A stretch of 64,000 nt of DNA from Oegoconia quadripuncta (GCA_949316235.1 OX438758.1:8465731-8529730); one strand, 5' to 3'. Counted from the first letter of the stretch, positions 14,037 to 25,420 are shown. Numbers and translations: made by a program. The notes: generated from the letters alone by a model not told the origin.

Positions 14037-14139
14037 ATAAGGCGTACACGTATTATACTCGTACTTATGCATATATCGTCTGTCTATAGTAAAATTAATA
14101 GGAAACGCGCAATTCCTATGAACCACTTTGTAAGTGAAG

Positions 14140-14445
14140 TGTGGAAAAGATTCACTTGGTCAGTCCTTCGATGAGGTGTCAAGGTTTTTAGGTTTCGTAC
14201 GTAATTTTTGAGTACAGACTTGGAGTATAGCTTTATCCGGCTGTGAGACATGGACATTGACATAAAGGGATAGGAAAAGGTTACAGGTATAGGAAAGTTC
14301 GAGATGTAGTGCTGAGATGAATAAAGGTAATAATAAGCTGGACAGGAGAGAACAAATGAAAAGGTGTTAATGATGGTAAAGGAGAAGAGATGCTGGTTAG
14401 CCACAGTTGAGAACCGAAGTGGAAAGATCACTTGATACGACAAAA
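14140..14445 (+). pseudogene. LINE reverse-transcriptase C-terminal remnant
   Basis: The plus strand reads GCETWTLT and then RDRKRLQV before stops and frameshifts. This is the conserved YGCETWTLT motif region found downstream of the catalytic domain in several insect non-LTR elements. Continues after a break at 14750-14960. Confidence 0.65.
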
Positions 14446-14749
14446 GATACAGGCATTCCTCATTTATTTTATAATTAAAACTTACGTACGTATTTTATTT
14501 AATATTAAATAGGTATTTATTTTATTATATTTGAAGTATTATTATAGTCTTTTGTTTTTAAGTTGATTATTAACATTTTTTTCTCAGTGCACGTATGCAT
14601 GTCTATCCTATCGAACATGCCTTCCTTCACATTTGCAAGGTCTTGCTGGAAGAAATCTCTTTTTAGAGATAAGCTAGTGCCTTTTGTACATCCTGTATCT
14701 AGTATGTATTTGACTTTTATGTGTACTCGTGTGCTATAAATAATAATAA

Positions 14750-14960
14750 GAACGTTTTTTGAAGAACATAATTAAGGGAAAGATTGAAGGAAAGGAGGAA
14801 GGTTGCCTATGCAATTTTTTTTTACTTTTAATTACTTTGACCAAGTGAAATAAAAGGTGAATGTCGTGTCGTACCCAGAGGTTAAATCGAGGGCGGAAAG
14901 CAGAGAGGAGTGGTTACTAGGTACTCCACCGACAAGAGCACAGCTTTGAAAATTAAGAAG
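14750..14960 (+). pseudogene. LINE C-terminal remnant
   Basis: Encodes a decayed VSYQEVKS-type segment (CGTACCCAGAGGTTAAATCG) and an REEW motif. The same piece lies at 35276-35525 and, inverted, at 59112-59220. Probably the end of the element whose upstream part is at 14140-14445. Confidence 0.6.
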
Positions 14961-15364
14961 ACCTCATTTTTAAAAACGGAATCCTTATAGCATCACTTTG
15001 TTATTTGTGTCAAGGCGCTTTTTCTCGGAAACAGCTGGAGGTATTAAGTTAAGATTAATATCGAATTATAAGCTCTACGACCTCATACTGCTGTATAAAA
15101 TTCAAGTTTCTGGTGTAACGCAGTAAAATGATATGGCATTTAAAAGCGTTTTTTTCATATTGAAAGTTTCACTCACTGACAGCATCGAAACATTTAGTGG
15201 CACCAATCTTGAAATTTATCACAAGGGCAGGTCTTGTAGTACAATTGAAAAAATAAGCACGAAAATTATTAATTTCGAAAACTGCGTGGGAATTACGAGA
15301 CAAACATTTCTTGCGGTTTATTTTTTAAAAATTTTAATTATTTTAATTATCAATAGCTTTTCTA

Positions 15365-15655
15365 AGAAATTAAACACACACGCGCGCACGCACACACACA
15401 CACACACACACTTATAATTATTTGGTTATAGTTATTTAGATATAGTTATTGTTATTTAGTTATGATTGTTTAGGTAAAGTTACAATGTTATATCTGCATC
15501 TTGATCATATTTTCTATATAAGTTATGGAAGAGCGGATATTTCTGGCTCAGGCATTTTGATGCTTAAAAGAAAGATTCCACAACACATTGACAATTGTAT
15601 GATTTGAAAAACAAATAAACTATTTTGTATTTTTTTTGTATTTTGTACATATTTC
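15365..15655 (+). mobile_element. LINE 3' untranslated end with CA microsatellite
   Basis: A CA/CG microsatellite (15373-15411) followed by ATGTTATATCTGCATCTTG, ATTTTGATGCTTAA, CCACAACACATTGA and the poly(A)-type AAATAAACTATTTTG. It matches 19100-19470 over about 150 bases. Confidence 0.65.
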
Positions 15656-16074
15656 AGTTTGTCGGTTTAGAAAGATTTTCAATGGTGATGTTAAGGACGA
15701 AACTTTCAGGGCATGCAGTATGGAAACAATTTCTTAAAATACTGATTACTCACTCCATTGTTATAACTTATTCTTCTATGTACCTAAGTGTCAATGAAGC
15801 ACCATTGTCTGATGGCTTGGTTGGATTATACAGCAATACTGCTACATATTTCAATAGGGAATTTAATTGATAATTTAATTCCTTGCATCACACATTACTG
15901 TCTACCCGTTGACCCCCTTCATTGTACTTGAATGTCGATTTAAAAGCATAAATGGCCATAATAAGCAGACTTGCGTGGAGTCGTGCTGTAATATGGACCT
16001 TAAAAGGTGCTCTATTTTTTTAACATCAAATCTTAATACTCTTTCAGTCACTTAACAGTTAAAAGCTTACCATG

Positions 16075-16545
16075 TACTCGAGACGAGAGAGATGAGAGAG
16101 CAGATTAGTGATTGATGATATAATGATGCATGCAAAAAGCCCAGCGGAATAGTAAGATGAAGAAACGGTGGCAGGGTATATGTGGGACTGATGGCCGTTG
16201 GGGCATAAAAAGTTCTAGAATGGAGACCACGCACCGACAAGCCCGCCATAAGATAAACGGATGATCTGATAAAGGTCACGGGAGTCGCCTCATCAAGCCG
16301 CTTCCAACCAGACGCTCTGGAAATCTGATACGAGTAGACCATATTCCGCAGTAGACGTTTTGCATTCCTCTAGCTACACTCCCATTTGCTCCTTTAATTT
16401 TAAGGCCCAAGGTAGTCTTTCCATGGGACCCGTTTACTTTCAGTAGGCAACGTTCAGATGTACCGCTGTTAATTCTGGCTATACAGAAGTTGCAGTGGGA
16501 GGGTGTGGAGGTCAGTGGACGTACTGTAGCTGATATGATGATATA
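16075..16545 (+). pseudogene. LINE reverse-transcriptase C-terminal remnant and tail
   Basis: The plus strand encodes pieces of a G-x-W-DGRWGIKVLEWRPRT-like segment and a WTDDLIKV-like segment with frameshifts. These belong to the C-terminus of a common insect LINE. The end AGTGGACGTACTGTAGCTGA, then TATGATGATAT, is the matching 3' tail. Confidence 0.65.
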
Positions 16546-16636
16546 AATCCTGATATATTTCAGGGCTCAACGGTCCACAATAAGCATTTCTATAAATATG
16601 CGTTATATGTCTAATAAATATGCGTTGACTTACTCA

Positions 16637-16846
<210 letters not shown>

Positions 16847-17160
16847 TCACTGTATATAGACTTAGGTAAGGCAACAGGTTTGTGCGTTACGCTATATTAG
16901 GTTTGGTGATGAATTGAGTGACACGTTTTTGGGGGGAAATTTTGCACGAATTAGGTTATACAACGTGATTATTTATTGTTCTAGAATGTGGCTAATTGTT
17001 TTTGAGAAATGTTTCAAGTAATTGTAAACATGCTTTAATACTTATGGCATCCTAAAGACGAGACTAGTCCGCTAGTTCTTAGTTTTAATAACACACTACA
17101 ATTAGGTACATCTGTTCAAAAAAACATTAAAAATCCTAGTCCTGTAACCTAATAACCTAA

Positions 17161-17385
17161 TCCTACTAATGTTATAAATGTGAAAGTTTCGATGTTTGTT
17201 TGTTACTCAATCACAGCGAAACGGATGAACGGATTTGGATGAAATTTGGTATATAGGTAGAATATACCCTGAACAGACATATGATATTTATTATCCCGAT
17301 AAAGTGAGTAGTTCCCGCGGCATGAACAAATATCCGCGATAAAGTTATTCCACGCAGGCGAAGCCGCGGGTGGAAAGCTAGTAGA
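17161..17385 (+). mobile_element. GGATGAAATTTGGTA repeat, good copy
   Basis: From ATGTTATAAATGTGAAAG through GGATTTGGATGAAATTTGG to CGAAGCCGCGGGTGGAAAGC and CTAGTAGA. Lies in eyeless intron 1. Confidence 0.75.
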
Positions 17386-17729
17386 TAATAATATATTTTT
17401 TAACCTTTATCCAAACACAAGAAATTTTTGTATCTTTTAAAAATTTACCACGAGTCTCTTTGATGTATATTGTAATGGTATCTTGGGCTTACGCAGTTTA
17501 ATTATACGCAAATTAAAAAAAAATACATCCAATGAAGTGCTTAGCTTTATTGGATAGTGACGAGTGCATTTCTGTAAGTCAATACAATGGTGGTAAAATT
17601 TTTGTTTTTTGCATAATATATGATTTCTAAAACAATTTAGCTAAATGTTGACATATATTGAATTAATTAAAAAAACAAAATAAAGTACTAAAAAGAATTA
17701 CTACTACTACCGCTAAGCCATTCTTTGAA

Positions 17730-17890
17730 TTGCGCCATTTTGTATTTTGTAGGCACCATAATGGATTTTTACCATAAATTATAGATCTACTTTTTGGGCC
17801 AAACTATTAATAGGTCATTATATTTTTTGCCAATCAAGGGATCAATACGAATCTAACGACACCATGTACTTCAAAATCGGTGGCGGCGTT
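17730..17890 (-). mobile_element. Repeat family E (CCCGACTG family), worn copy
   Basis: Carries the complement of the family's GGTGTCGTTAGATTCGTxTTG and ACATTTTATGGT words. Better copies are at 41331 and 61206. Confidence 0.5.
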
Positions 17891-18197
17891 TAGATTAAAT
17901 AAGGTAAAAGTGTGCGAAGTGCGAGTTTTGCCTCGTTTTTAACTTTACCATCGCGTTCGCGTTTACGCAAAAAATATCTATGAAAAAAATAAGTTTGCAA
18001 ACTATCCTCTAGAGGCGCTGCACATTTCTTCATACAAATCGTCATGTAAACATGGACGCGGTAGTAAAGTTAAGTCGAAACAAAACTCACACTCCGCCCT
18101 CTGTAATCTACATATATACCTACGTTATATAGCCGAAAAACATACAACGTAACGTGTCACGTTTATTGGTACGCATGTGGAGTTTGTTATAATATTA

Positions 18198-18606
18198 GGT
18201 CCTTACCTATGAAATTGGCGTTTTGTGTGAAGAATTTCATTAAGACTGTTTTCTCCATACAAACATTTTTGTTTTTTTTTTTGGGAACGCAAATCCAAAT
18301 TTAGCTAAACTTTGTGTGTATTATCGGATAACATAGTATAGGCAGCGTTAATTTTTAAAAGTAACCGCTTTATAAAAATTTCAGCGAATCTAAGAAATGA
18401 TTATGGGAAGCACATGAAAAGAGCTCTGTTCAATTTTTTTTTATTATGTGATTTAGCCCAGAAATTAAGAAAGATTTCATGTGAAACCTTGAAATAATAT
18501 TCCATTTTCCAAATAAAAAACAAAATTGGATATAGCTTTGAAAATCGCAGGATTTGGTACATATGATTAACGAAGAAAAAAAACTCCAATTTCATAGGTA
18601 AAGACT
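18198..18606. mobile_element. Mariner MITE copy 1 (eyeless intron 1)
   Basis: Inverted ends CCTTACCTATGAAATTGG and CCAATTTCATAGGTAAAG, mariner-like, next to TA. About 409 bases with no transposase. Nearly identical to 35832-36241. Confidence 0.8.
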
Positions 18607-18804
18607 CAATATATACCTAAAGCCAGTTTGTCTTTGTTTTCCAGTTTCTAAAGGTCGGAGATGTGAACACTCAAAGACTTAAGACACCGTGTACTGATTT
18701 GCTGTTCACCAATGCACATGCATGACGGACTTTAGAACGTGTTTTTGAACAGATGTCAGCAAATAAGGAAAGGTAAACTAAATGGTAGTCACCATTACCT
18801 TTAC

Positions 18805-18892
18805 CTTTGTGCGCTAGATCATCCATGCGGTCGAGCAGGTTCCCGTCGGGTGGCCAGGGGCTGATTGGCGCTAACTGCTGCGCAGGCAGCAT
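18805..18892 (-). CDS. ey: eyeless/Pax6 coding exon 1 (N-terminal)
   Basis: First coding exon of a Pax6 transcription factor, a nuclear DNA-binding regulator of eye development. It encodes 29 residues from the ATG at 18892 (starting MLPAQQLAPISPW, ending DRMDDLAHK). The pattern PPW or PWPP, then LL-x-R, then D-x-AHK resembles the N-terminus of Drosophila Eyeless and not that of its paralogue Twin of eyeless. The exon ends in phase 1 at 18805, followed by the donor GTAAAG. A second donor 6 bases further on would add two codons. The split glycine codon joins exon 2. The frame stays open for about 17 codons upstream of this ATG, so an alternative upstream start or exon join is possible. Family assignment is firm from exons 2-3; the exact start is less sure. 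Confidence 0.8.
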
Positions 18893-19049
18893 CGTGTATA
18901 CGCCGTAGTCTTCTATGGTGGTGCCTGGAACAGCCTTTTGGGTTACGTAGCTATCACTATGCTTCTAACAATTTAGTAGGCGGTTTGAGTTGGTATTGCA
19001 AATTTTTCATCGACCGCATGAGCTTGCAACTTCGCAATATCAGTTATAT

Positions 19050-19470
19050 ATTCACACACACACTTATAACTTACTTACTGTCCGCGCGACTAGTCATTCT
19101 CATTGATCCATTCCCAAATCACACACACACACATACACTCACACACACAAAAAACGACATTGCGAAATTCATACAAACGACGATTATTTGACATTGATTG
19201 AATTATTTTACCAATTATTTATTTGTAATATTACTTTTTGACTAAATTATTTATTATTACTTAGTTTGTCTAACTATTTACTTTTACCTCTAGATTGTAT
19301 AATGATTATTATTTAATATTAGTTAAAGTTATAATGTTATATCTGCATCTTGTTAAGGAAGAGTGGATCTTTCTGGCACAGTCATTTTGATGCTTAATAG
19401 AAAGATCCCACAACACATTGATAATTGTATGATTTGGAATGCAAATAAACTGTTTTGTATTTTAAATTTT
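19050..19470 (+). mobile_element. CA-rich tract plus LINE 3' end
   Basis: Interrupted ACAC tracts (19052-19150), then the same 3' end as 15480-15640 (ATGTTATATCTGCATCTTG, CAAATAAACTGTTTTG). The exon 1 side of eyeless lies just to the left. Confidence 0.6.
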
Positions 19471-20080
19471 AAATTACGTACTTAATTTTCAATTGTTTTT
19501 ACGAATTACAAATTTAGAACTGTCGCAGTTTTTGGAACGCCGCCATTTAAATATACTGTAAGAAACATATTAATGAGTATTATAGTTCCTGCGCTTTTTT
19601 TAATTGTTCATTAACACAAATCGTAAAAGATGGAAATTGGATTTGGGAAGTCGTTGGAGACGTCGCTTTACAAAAATAAATCAAAATCAACCATAAGCTT
19701 TATAGCGATTAGAGACGCATGTTTAGATGAATGAAGTCACAAGGTTCTATCTTATACTCACAGATCACCTACCCCAATAGACGTGAAATTTTCTGCGAGA
19801 GAAATTCTATCTCTTTAAGAAGTACTTATGATACTCGTGTATGGGCTAAGGGTTATCATTAATGAGATGAATATGGGATAATTATCACTGATATTTTATT
19901 GATTGACATTTGTTACCATCTGCAGTCGACCACGTTTCAAGCTCTTGTTGTCTATCACTATAGCCCGTTAAAGAAAATAATTGAACTGAATAGGTTAAAC
20001 ACAGGTAATTTGAATTGAATTGAACTGAACTATGCATGTATGTGTGACTATGTAATGGGAGTTACTTTTTATGCCACGAC

Positions 20081-20610
20081 TACAGACTCGTTACAAATTC
20101 CCAAAATATCGCAATTCCAGAATAAAAATCCCAAAATGTGAGAATCTCAGAATCGCAAAACTCATAAAATGTTACAATCTCAGTGTGTACAAGTGGATAG
20201 TATGACCCTGTCAGCGAAACCAACGGTTGCGGGTTCGAATCCCGCAAGGAGTAGATGTTTGTGTGATGAATACAAACATTTATTCCCGAGTCATGGATGT
20301 TTATATAGATATTTATGTATGTTTATCCACTATCTAGCACAAGCTTTGCTTAGTTTGGGACTAGAAGATTGGTGTACCTAAGTGTCCGAAATATTTATTT
20401 ATTATCTCAGAATAGTAAAACTCATATAATGTCACAGTCCCAGAATGGCAAAAGTAATGAAATGACTAAATTCCAGAATGGTAAACCCCAAAAACGTCAT
20501 AATCTCAAAATGGCAAAACTCATAAACTGTCACAATCCCAGAATGCGAAACTCACAAAATGTCACAATCAGAGAATGGCAAAACTCATAAAATTACACAA
20601 TTTCGGAATG
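20081..20610. repeat. Minisatellite of about 33-36 bp, split by a SINE2
   Basis: Degenerate units reading CAGAATGGCAAAACTCATAA then AATGTCACAATCC. About three units lie left of 20182 and six to the right of 20403. SINE2 inserted into the array; ATCTCAG flanks it on both sides as target duplication. Confidence 0.75.
20182..20402 (+). mobile_element. SINE2 inside the minisatellite
   Basis: Near-full copy with B-box GGGTTCGAATCCCG (20229-20242) and end AAGTGTCCGAAATATTTATT. Flanking ATCTCAG repeats mark the insertion. Confidence 0.85.
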
Positions 20611-20689
20611 TATGCTTTATTAACTGACCCGTGTATTCTTTTTTATGTATGATACCTCTGATGCCACACATTCATAACACTTCTTTTAG

Positions 20690-20872
20690 TGAACCGTTGC
20701 GGGTTCGAATCCCGCGAGGAGTAAATGTTTGTGTGATGAATACGAACGTTTATTCCCCAGTCATGTTTATATAAATTTATGTTATATTATCAATTATCTA
20801 GTAACAATAGTACAGACATCGCTTAGTTTCAGACTAGATAATTAGGATACCAAGTGTATTTATTTATTTTAT
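20690..20872 (+). mobile_element. SINE2, 5'-truncated
   Basis: Starts within the tRNA-like head at AACCGTTGCGGGTTCGAATC and runs to AGTGTATTTATTTATTT. The body has lost a few bases. Confidence 0.8.
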
Positions 20873-20879
20873 ATACTGT

Positions 20880-22290
20880 ATAAGGTATCGATGACCTAAT
20901 GTTATACGTCAGTAATGTTATAAGTCCACGGCGCTGGGACAGCCTTTTCTCACTAAAGAGGTGGGGCATAATTCACTACGCAGGCCCAGAACTGAAGGAT
21001 AGATTTGTGCCAGTCTAATGGCTAACTAAGAAGCAGTGTTTTCAGCTCGCCTTTGTAAGTCACTGGCTTCATTTAACGACTGCTACCATGTAAACAGCCG
21101 GCACTAATTTTATAACGAATCCTCAGAAGCATGGACCTACCGGTATGAATAGTCAGTAGTGGTCAAGCATTCCAGGACCGACATGCCAAACGGTGCTTAA
21201 CTTCGCAAATTGAAGGGACAAAGGACAAAAATAGGAAAAGATACAGATTCCTGAGATACAGGTTTCAACCTAGTTTGGGAAGCAGAGACTTCGTAACTTG
21301 TGTGTAAAATTTTGTTAATAAATAAATTATAACTGAATAACTGAACCATTAAAAATTGGCAAAGCAACCGACTTCAGTAAGGTTCCATTCTGTATCTGAG
21401 GAGTACATCATCAGAACTTAACCAAACTTATATGGAGACCACGCTGGCGGTAAACCCATGTATTTTTTTTTGTTTCAATCATCAAAATCGGTTAACAACT
21501 AACAAAAATCGTACAGACGAACATAGAACTTATTCTTTTTTTAAGTCGGATCAAAAGAATAGTGGATGTGACTGCGCCAGCACGAGTGCTTCTAGCGGTA
21601 CAATGGAATAAGGATGTTGACGTGTGATGAGCTGATGAGTGATGGCTAAGAGATTCTGTGCATCATCATCATATCACACATGACACCTAAAACATAGGTA
21701 CTCGATACATTTGGCTTCAAAATAAACAGGGGTTTGTACATTAGTCATAGTTAGGCATATACCCTATAGTCAGCCGTCAGTCAGTCAGCTGATCATCCAC
21801 CGGCTTTCAATTACGATAACTCCGATGATAGTGACAGTGAGGCTCGCTTCCAGCGTCGACCTTTCTGAATCCTACAATGTTGCCATCTATATGTTTGGTT
21901 TGCTTCTGTATGAAATAACATGGGCATAGCCTATCCTAGCCTAGCCTACACAGCAAGGCGCCGCCAAGTGCGCCGCACAGCAAGGCCATCGGCCCAATAC
22001 ATGCCGCTGACGATTTAACTGTACGGCGTTCGGCGCTCTTGGTAAAGGGCCCCTATTTTCTTACAACTAAAATAAAAATTTGTCATGTAGCGATTGTCAA
22101 AGGGTCAATAAATCTAAGTAAAAATTGTGGGATTTTTACCGCCTTTTGAATTTTATTTTGTTTATTTAAAACTGTTTTATAAATAAAATATTACAATTTT
22201 ATTGATTTTACCTTAACATAAACCAATACAGGTTTTCCTAAAGTGATAAAACACAGTACCTACATTTAGTTGGATAAATATATTTATATT
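20880..22290. other. Intergenic DNA between eyeless and the secreted-protein gene
   Basis: No gene seen. 21360-21560 carries a worn dispersed repeat (AAGCAACCGACTTC, ATCAAAATCGGTTAAC). 21900-22060 is GC-richer, with CCTAGCCTAGCC and GGCGCCGCC words. The rest is unassigned. Any 5' noncoding exon or promoter of eyeless could fall here. Confidence 0.4.
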
Positions 22291-22297
22291 TCTGAGC

Positions 22298-22468
22298 AAA
22301 ACTAACGTTTGCGGGTTCGAATCCCGCGAAGGGTAGTTGTTTGTGTGATGAATACGAACATTTATTCCCGCATGCATGTTTATCTAGTATCCATATAACA
22401 AGCTTTGCTTAGTTTGGGACTAGATGATTGATGTAAGTGTTCGAAATATTTATTATTATTATTATTTG
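22298..22468 (+). mobile_element. SINE2, 5'-truncated, with (TTA)n tail
   Basis: From ACTAACGTTTGCGGGTTCG to GTTCGAAATATTTATTATTA. Sits about 180 bases upstream of the secreted-protein start codon, within its promoter region. Confidence 0.82.
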
Positions 22469-22650
22469 ACATGATCAATTGTTTTCCAATGAAAATTTTA
22501 AAGGCAACAAACGTTGGCTCGGGATCTCGTATTTGTTTTAGTAATACCAATAGTTTACACACCGAGAATTAAATTTCACCGAAGCGTTCACTCGATGAAC
22601 TTGATTAATCTTGTTTGATAGAATAAATTCAAAATAATGTAGTGTTGAAA

Positions 22651-22822
22651 ATGCTTCTTGTATGCACGCTTAAAATTATTTTGTTTTTCATGTCACCTCT
22701 TTACAGTGACGTCGTCGGACAGATAAATGTGGATCAGAAAGATCAGACTGCGAATGTGGCACTGGACTTTAAGGGTGTGATGCCAGAATTATATGCAAAA
22801 TATATAGCAACCGCCAATGATG
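22651..22822 (+). CDS. Unrecognised secreted Thr/Asp-rich protein, exon 1 (signal peptide)
   Basis: First coding exon of a gene I do not recognise. The ATG at 22651 starts a clear signal peptide of about 23 residues (MLLVCTLKIILFFMSPLYS, then DVVG). The predicted mature chain begins QINVDQKDQTANVALDFKG. The exon encodes 57 codons plus one base and ends at the consensus donor G|GTAAGT (22823), phase 1. The only cysteine in the whole protein is inside the signal peptide. A frame upstream from 22642 is open but starts with GTG, so 22651 is preferred. The gene runs divergently from eyeless, whose start codon is about 3.8 kb to the left. The role is unknown; secretion or extracellular matrix is inferred from the signal peptide. 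Confidence 0.72.
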
Positions 22823-25179
22823 GTAAGTTAGTTATGTCAAACTTACGTATACTATGTTTACTTTATGTAACTTGTTAAGTCAAAAATGATAATGCATTTA
22901 TAGGTAGTACATTACAAGAAGCTGATAGCTTTTACTCGCTGTTCCAAGTTAGAATGTGTGAGAAAGTTGCCATTTTTTTGGGCACACTGGTGAGGGCGAT
23001 CAGCAGTTTAGAAAAATTATAAAAAAGTAGAGCACCGAGACCTGCTTCATTTTTAATTTTCGCTGTATGCCAAGTGGAGTGGACGAAGGGAACAAGTAGT
23101 CAAATTTGGTCCTTTCTATGACAACTTTATTGTGTCTTTTGTATTTTAGGTATTTTTCGTCGCTTTTCCATACACAACAAAGAATATGAAATACATGTAA
23201 AGAAGCTGAGGGAAGTTAATGGATATAAAAAGCACAACTTACTGATAAAAGAACAAAGTGACCCTAATAATCCTATAATATATGTAAACAATCCTGTCGA
23301 ATCCAAATTACCCTACACTTATCTATCAATGGATGAATTTAAGGAAGTCTTAACTGCTAGAATTCAAAGGCAAAGAGATTCAATTACGACGCTACTGAAA
23401 GAAACCAAATTAGGTTTAACCAGAACACAAGAAAGAAGTAAACATACACCAACTAGAACTAATTCATTGTTTAGAAGCGCTCATACAAGAAATATGTCTA
23501 AGACTACAAAACCTAACTTAACAAAAACTAAAGATCTTAAATCTGATAAAAAACACAAAAGAAAAGGTATTAAAAAATTGAGAATGACGTCTACGAACTT
23601 TTTCGTACATAAAAAGATGAAAATTTATTCTGAATCAACCACTAGTAAATTTTCAGAAGAAAATGAGAATATGCTATTGATAAAAGATTCAGTTGTTAAT
23701 TTAATATCCAATAGAAACGAATATGATACAACCCCGATGATAAATCACAATTCCAACAGCAAATCTGATGAAAAATTAGTTAATAGATCAAAAATAGACA
23801 ATGTTATTATAAAGAAAAAGGATATTACATATAAGGTTTTGAGTATTCACATTATACCAAATTCTCTGAAAGAAGAAAGAGAATCTATCTCAAATGTAGT
23901 TAATGGTTTTACTACGGGTTTTCCCAAAAACACTACAAAAACTAAACTAGACGATGACTTCGCGTACACTGTAGAAAATACTTCTGTTAATACTATAAGA
24001 GAGGATCATACCGAAGATACTGTAGATGATATGGTTACTTTGGAAAATAATTTTACTTCAAATATTGGCGATGATGCTACAGTAAATACAATAAAATATG
24101 TGACCAATGTCGATGTTGTAGATATCACCACAATGATTGCGACTGAAGATAATTTCACTACAAATGTTGGCGATGGTACTATAACAAATACAGAAAAAGA
24201 TGACACCATTGCCGACGTTGGCGATAGTACGACAATAAATATAGTAGAAGATGTCTTGGCTACAGATGCTGGTGACGATACTACGATGAACACAAAAGAA
24301 GTTGATACCATTGCAAATGCTGCAGGTGAAGAAAATGTGGATATAATACAGGAATCAACAGCAACAGCAGATCCTGGTGATGATACTACGATTAATACAA
24401 AAGAAGTAGACATCACTGCAGAGGTTGTAGACGAAGAATCAACAGTAACAGAGGAACCTACAACTACAGAAATCACAACTACAACTAAAAGGACCAGAAG
24501 AACATTAGCGGTAAGTGTTAATTACAGGTAACAGTTATGCTAATTTTAATACCCACTAGCCTAAACGGCTATTAACTTATGTCATTATATAATTATATGT
24601 GATGCACCTAAAACAACGTCTCCTAGGGTATAATTAATTTTAATTGTTTTATTAATTTGATTAAGATTTTGTTAGTTACTGACAAAAGTGCTGCCAGTTG
24701 ATTGCTTGTATAATGAATATTTTAGTCACTGTTACCTAAGTAATATTTAGAGGAAACAAGATCTTAAATGAGGCTGAAGCTGAACCGAATTATCTAGGTA
24801 CGTAATCAATCACATACGTAATTGATAGGAATCTGATTCTCAGCAGCATAATTTGAAAACTTTAACTTGGGAAATTTTTAAATGTCTGTAGATAGAATTT
24901 TTGAACCGATCGAACGCTGTGTAATGTTTTTACAATTAAAATACGTTTCTTCAAACGAATCGCTGTATTCGTTGGGGACCTTACTATTTTTACATTTGTC
25001 AGTATTTATTAGAATAACCATAGTAAATTTCTTGAGTTCTGCGCTTGAATACAGACATTTGAAATTCAACTTCACAAAAACTTCTTGCTTCGTTGTCTAA
25101 AATAGATCTCAATCATTTGCGGAAGTTTTTATTGACAAACTTTTTTTAAATAACTTAAAAATCATACGTCTGATTTCAG
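22823..25179 (+). other. Introns 1 and 2 of the secreted-protein gene
   Basis: Intron 1 is 22823-23149 (327 bases) and intron 2 is 24511-25179 (669 bases). Both have GT-AG borders. No recognised repeat lies in either. Intron 2 contains a minus-strand ORF (24878-25075) with Cys/Lys-rich content that I could not assign. Confidence 0.5.
23150..24510 (+). CDS. Unrecognised secreted Thr/Asp-rich protein, exon 2 (main exon)
   Basis: Main exon, opened by the acceptor GTATTTTAG (phase 1 join, GIFRRFSIHNKEYEIHVKKL) and closed by the donor GCG|GTAAGT (24511), phase 0. Residues about 59-135 could form a compact domain with alternating hydrophobic and charged positions. Residues about 140-225 are strongly basic (for example KSDKKHKRKGIKKLRM). 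Residues about 320-500 are acidic and Thr-rich, with degenerate repeats of 20-30 residues around GDDTTINTKEVD. A Thr/Glu run and a basic KRTRR cluster follow. N-x-T/S sites are common (NFT, NTT, NTS), so glycosylation is plausible. No enzyme motif is seen. Without splicing at 24511 the frame would stop seven codons later (517 residues). Confidence 0.75.
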
Positions 25180-25230
25180 TCTACGGACGAATATAATTTG
25201 TTGTTACGAATTTATTTTGATTTACAGTAA
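25180..25230 (+). CDS. Unrecognised secreted protein, probable terminal exon 3
   Basis: The acceptor CTGATTTCAG at 25170-25179 opens a phase 0 frame that continues exon 2 with STDEYNLLLRIYFDLQ and then stops at TAA (25228-25230). The joined protein would be about 527 residues. The basic cluster KRTRR sits just before this tail, so a furin-like cut could release a 19-residue C-terminal peptide; that is speculation. No AATAAA is seen before a LINE remnant begins near 25291. The exon call rests on splice consensus and frame only. Confidence 0.45.
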   Translation, partial: STDEYNLLLRIYFDLQ

Positions 25231-25290
25231 CTACCATTGCTTCATTATACAATTTTATTCAAATTATGGTTATATGCTATTGAAAATAGC

Positions 25291-25420
25291 AACAAATCAA
25301 ATCAAATCAAAAATGTTTTATTTCGTAAGTTATAACAATAACATTTGAAATCGTCATTACATACAGTCATCGCTCATTCTCTAGGCAGTCTCCCCAGAGA
25401 AGAACGAGCAAGAAAGTCAG
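25291..25420 (-). mobile_element. LINE 3' end with (AAATC)n tail
   Basis: AAATCAAATCAAATCAAAAA followed by TGTTTTATTTCG. A microsatellite tail at the left means minus orientation. It abuts the presumed 3' end of the secreted-protein gene. Confidence 0.55.

Noticed and set aside
14084..14443. 119-codon minus-strand ORF
   Set aside because: Antisense to a decayed LINE reverse-transcriptase segment that reads GCETWTLT on the plus strand.
18401..18595. Minus-strand 64-codon ORF, and its twin at 36041-36232
   Set aside because: Both fall in the interior of the mariner MITE copies; Phe/Lys-rich frames without transposase motifs.
24006..24476. 156-codon minus-strand ORF rich in Ser/Val
   Set aside because: Antisense shadow of the Thr/Asp-rich repeat region of the plus-strand secreted-protein gene.
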